From positions 1-6,238 of the forward strand of contig JADHLS010000329.1 of NCBI GenBank assembly GCA_016780605.1: 6,238 bases of DNA, in the 5' to 3' direction. Each line of letters opens with the position of its first letter. Positions within the stretch are counted from its first letter, which is position 1. The notes beneath the pieces are model-generated. The model was given only the letters and a program-made list of their open reading frames with translations, searched no databases and was not told where the DNA came from. Both the position numbers and the translations under genes were made by a program. Shown here in pieces: positions 4,785-6,238 of the stretch. Origin of the DNA: Reyranella sp. (GTDB lineage Bacteria > Pseudomonadota > Alphaproteobacteria > Reyranellales > Reyranellaceae).

Positions 4785-5615
4785 ATGGTCTTGCAGCGGC
4801 GATCCTTCCTGGCGTTTGCGGGGGTGAGTGGCCTGTCCGGTATGGCGTGCGGCTGCGCCGGCGCCGTCCACCAGCTGCCGCAGATCGACAGCGGCCATCT
4901 CAGCCTGGCGCAGTCGGAGGTCCAGGCCGCCGGCGGCGCGCCCAGCCGTCATCAGGTGTCCGATCAGGAGGTCAAGCAGGCCCTCGACGCCGCCTTGGAC
5001 CGAATCCGCCCGGCCGCCACCCAGCTGTGCCACGAGATGCGGGTTGGCGTCTGCGTGTGGCAGTTCCATCTCTCCGGTGACCGATCGCTCAATGCCAATG
5101 CCGGCCCCGGCGGGGTGATCACGGTCAATCGCGGCATCGTCGAGTACGCCCAGAACGAGGAAGAGGTGGCCGTGGTCATCGCCCACGAGATGGGGCACCA
5201 GATGGCCAACCATGTTGCTACCGGCGTGCGCAACCAGCAGGTCGGCGCCCTTGCCGGCACGATCCTGCTCGGCGCCCTGGGCGCCGTTGCCGGCTACTAC
5301 GCCCGAGACACGACCGGGACGATCGCCGGCCAGGCCGCCAAGGCTGGCGGCCAGTTGGGCGGCGCGGTCGGCCGCATCTCCTTCTCCAAGGAACAGGAGC
5401 GCGAGGCCGACTACCTGGCGGCGGTGATCCTCTATCGCTCCGGCATGGATCTCGACAAAGCGCGCGGCTTCATGGTCACCATCGCCCGCGCCTCGACTCG
5501 CAAGGAGACCGGCATGCTCGATAGCCATCCTGCCGGCCCCGAGCGTCTCGCCGGTTGGGACAAGGCGGTGGCCGAGATCCGCGCCTCCAACGGCAGACTG
5601 CCGCAGCGCGCCTGA
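4785..5615 (+). CDS. M48 family zinc metallopeptidase, exported (Tat-type signal, possible lipoprotein)
   Basis: A 276-residue M48 peptidase of the short LoiP/Oma1-like kind. The zinc motif HEMGH is at 134-138 (H134, E135, H138). The third ligand is probably E207 in EREADYLAA, with the typical SHPAGPERL motif at 247-255. The hydrophobic Gly/Ala-rich stretch near 153-173 may associate with the membrane. The N-terminus QRRSFLAFAGVSGLSG matches the twin-arginine consensus RRxFL, followed by a short hydrophobic core and cysteines C22 and C24. C24 could be lipidated, although the lipobox (ACGC) is imperfect. The protein should act in the periplasm or at a membrane in protein quality control. ATG 4785 is preceded by a purine-rich GGGAGAGGGGGC. 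Its upstream 15-bp repeats may carry its promoter. Peptidase family is sure; the export route is a good inference and the substrate is unknown. Confidence 0.92.
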   Translation: MVLQRRSFLAFAGVSGLSGMACGCAGAVHQLPQIDSGHLSLAQSEVQAAGGAPSRHQVSDQEVKQALDAALDRIRPAATQLCHEMRVGVCVWQFHLSGDRSLNANAGPGGVITVNRGIVEYAQNEEEVAVVIAHEMGHQMANHVATGVRNQQVGALAGTILLGALGAVAGYYARDTTGTIAGQAAKAGGQLGGAVGRISFSKEQEREADYLAAVILYRSGMDLDKARGFMVTIARASTRKETGMLDSHPAGPERLAGWDKAVAEIRASNGRLPQRA

Positions 5616-5656
5616 TCGCGCTTAACGCTGTTGCAGAATCGTCACTTGCAAGCGCA

Positions 5657-5700
5657 ATCGCCGTCGTGATGGCGATGGCCACAACCGATGCAAGCTGCAT
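5657..5700. other. Two short hairpins between the protease and ACP genes
   Basis: ATCGCC (5657-5662) pairs with GGCGAT (5671-5676) over an 8-base loop. ATGCA (5688-5692) pairs with TGCAT (5696-5700) over a 3-base loop. Neither is followed by a T-run on the plus strand, so a rho-independent terminator for the protease is not supported. The rest of the gap (5616-5754) holds no gene. Confidence 0.35.
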
Positions 5701-5705
5701 GAGCG

Positions 5706-5711
5706 TATAAA
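5706..5711 (+). promoter_or_regulatory. -10-like element upstream of the ACP gene
   Basis: TATAAA at 5706-5711 stands out in GC-rich surroundings, 43 bp before the ACP start codon. No clear -35 hexamer is present 16-18 bases upstream, so the promoter assignment is tentative; an activator-dependent or extended element is possible. Confidence 0.3.
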
Positions 5712-5754
5712 AAAGTTGCGGGCCATTGTGGGGTGGCCGGCTTGGGAGCGTGCG

Positions 5755-6078
5755 GTGAGTGACGTTGGTGCAGAAGTCAGGGACATCCTCGCCTTTCACC
5801 TCGGGGCCGAGGAACAGCGTCTAACGGACGACACGAGGTTGCATGAGGACTTGGGCGCCGACAGCCTGGACGTCGTCGAGATCGTGATGTCCTGCGAGGA
5901 ACGGTTCGGCGTCGAGATCCCCAACCGCGCGGCGACGTCTCTGTCGACGGTGGGCGATGCGGTGCGCTGCGTCGAAGCCCAGATCGAGGCGCTTGCCACG
6001 GCCCAGGCCCAGAGCAAGCCCCGGACCAAGGCCGTCTCGCGGGCTCGGACCAAACGCCTGCGGGTCGCCCTGCGATAG
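5755..6078 (+). CDS. Stand-alone acyl carrier protein with basic C-terminal tail
   Basis: A 107-residue protein whose first 80 residues are a complete acyl carrier protein domain. It has the start helix DVGAEVRDILAFHLG (3-17) and the phosphopantetheine site DLGADSLDVVEIVM (32-45), with Ser37 as the attachment residue, then the acidic EERFGVEIP (48-56) of helix II-III. The expected role is carrying acyl or other thioester intermediates on a 4'-phosphopantetheine arm. GTG 5755 is chosen because GGGAG lies 6 bases upstream and the protein then begins like other ACPs. An in-frame TTG at 5716 would add 13 unlikely residues. The oddity is the tail: residues 83-107 contain about nine Lys/Arg in two RTK-type repeats (KPRTK, RARTKRLR), unlike the acidic 75-85-residue norm. 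No fatty-acid, polyketide or peptide synthase gene is in view, so its partner is unknown. Confidence 0.88.
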   Translation: MSDVGAEVRDILAFHLGAEEQRLTDDTRLHEDLGADSLDVVEIVMSCEERFGVEIPNRAATSLSTVGDAVRCVEAQIEALATAQAQSKPRTKAVSRARTKRLRVALR

Positions 6079-6097
6079 TGACCCGCATCACCCCCGC

Positions 6098-6110
6098 CTG
6101 CCCGGGGCAG
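6098..6110. other. Short GC hairpin after the ACP gene
   Basis: CTGCC (6098-6102) and GGCAG (6106-6110) pair perfectly over a CGG loop, 20 bases after the ACP stop. There is no T-run behind it, so it is not a standard terminator; it may protect the ACP mRNA end or be chance. Confidence 0.3.
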
Positions 6111-6171
6111 TTGCCGCCATCGCCGCCGCCTCCTACCATCCGCGCGGGGTAGTTTCGGGAGCATTGGTCAA

Positions 6172-6238
6172 TTGGCGCGCGATCAGCGGAGACTGGCGGC
6201 GATCCTGTTCGCTGACGCAGTGGGGTCCTCCCGGCTCA
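6172..6238 (+). CDS. Class III adenylate/guanylate cyclase, N-terminal fragment
   Basis: Only the first 22 codons lie in the window. The translation begins LARDQRRLAAILFADAVGSS (TTG start read as Met) and ends in RL. RRLAAILFADAVGSSRL is the characteristic opening of alphaproteobacterial class III nucleotide cyclases in which the catalytic domain is N-terminal. The Asp of FAD is the first metal-binding aspartate of the catalytic domain. Such proteins make cAMP or cGMP and often continue into TPR or other C-terminal modules, which cannot be seen here. TTG 6172 is the only plausible start in this frame between the stop at 6079 and the motif; GGGAG at 6157-6161 is 10 bases upstream. Gene identity rests on a short but distinctive motif. 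Confidence 0.75.
   Translation, partial: MARDQRRLAAILFADAVGSSRL

Noticed and set aside
3683..4786. A 367-residue minus-strand open frame over the oxidoreductase
   Set aside because: It is a mirror frame of the well-supported oxidoreductase, with His/Asp/Gly/Leu-rich low-complexity content.
5706..5740. GGCC/GGCC stem followed by a T-run on the minus strand near 5713-5708
   Set aside because: The stem is 4 bp and imperfect, and no minus-strand gene lies upstream for it to terminate.
5716..5754. Upstream TTG start for the ACP
   Set aside because: It adds 13 residues not seen in ACPs, while GTG 5755 has GGGAG at ideal spacing.

Overview
The window is a GC-rich bacterial chromosomal segment. 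Codon third positions are dominated by G and C, and the few AT-rich patches lie between genes. The gene content suggests an alphaproteobacterium (Hyphomicrobiales/Rhodospirillales type, for example a Reyranella- or Bradyrhizobium-like organism). The clues are a class III nucleotide cyclase starting with RRLAAILFAD, a MarR regulator next to a CurA-type oxidoreductase and a GST, and small alpha/beta hydrolases starting with a CLPGAW motif. This placement is inference; no marker gene fixes the taxon.

Left part, minus strand (1-1984): an apparent three-gene operon read leftwards. It encodes an alpha/beta hydrolase, a small DUF4406/nucleoside 2-deoxyribosyltransferase-like protein and an MFS transporter that runs off the left edge. 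The stop and start codons overlap at both junctions (TGATG and ATGA), so translation is probably coupled. A near-consensus sigma70 promoter (TTGACT-N17-TATTAT, 2305-2277) lies about 290 bp upstream. Between it and the hydrolase is a non-coding leader with hairpins and short direct repeats.

Middle part (2435-4675): a divergent regulatory unit. A glutathione S-transferase is read leftwards. A MarR repressor and a CurA/prostaglandin-reductase-like NADPH oxidoreductase are read rightwards as an operon with a 26-bp gap. The 76-bp divergent intergenic region is packed with ATGCAT motifs forming a long imperfect palindrome, the obvious candidate MarR operator. Together these genes look like an electrophile/xenobiotic detoxification module: glutathione conjugation plus reduction of activated double bonds, under one regulator.

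Right part, plus strand (4676-6238): three tandem 15-bp repeats, then an M48 zinc metalloprotease with a Tat-type, possibly lipoprotein, signal peptide. Next is a solitary acyl carrier protein with an unusual 25-residue basic tail, then the first 22 codons of a class III adenylate/guanylate cyclase cut by the right edge. No RNA genes, insertion sequences, CRISPR arrays or phage genes were seen. No clearly new multi-gene system is visible. The best second-look items are the ACP with the basic tail, the ATGCAT operator cluster, the 15-bp repeat array and the transferase-like/hydrolase/MFS operon.
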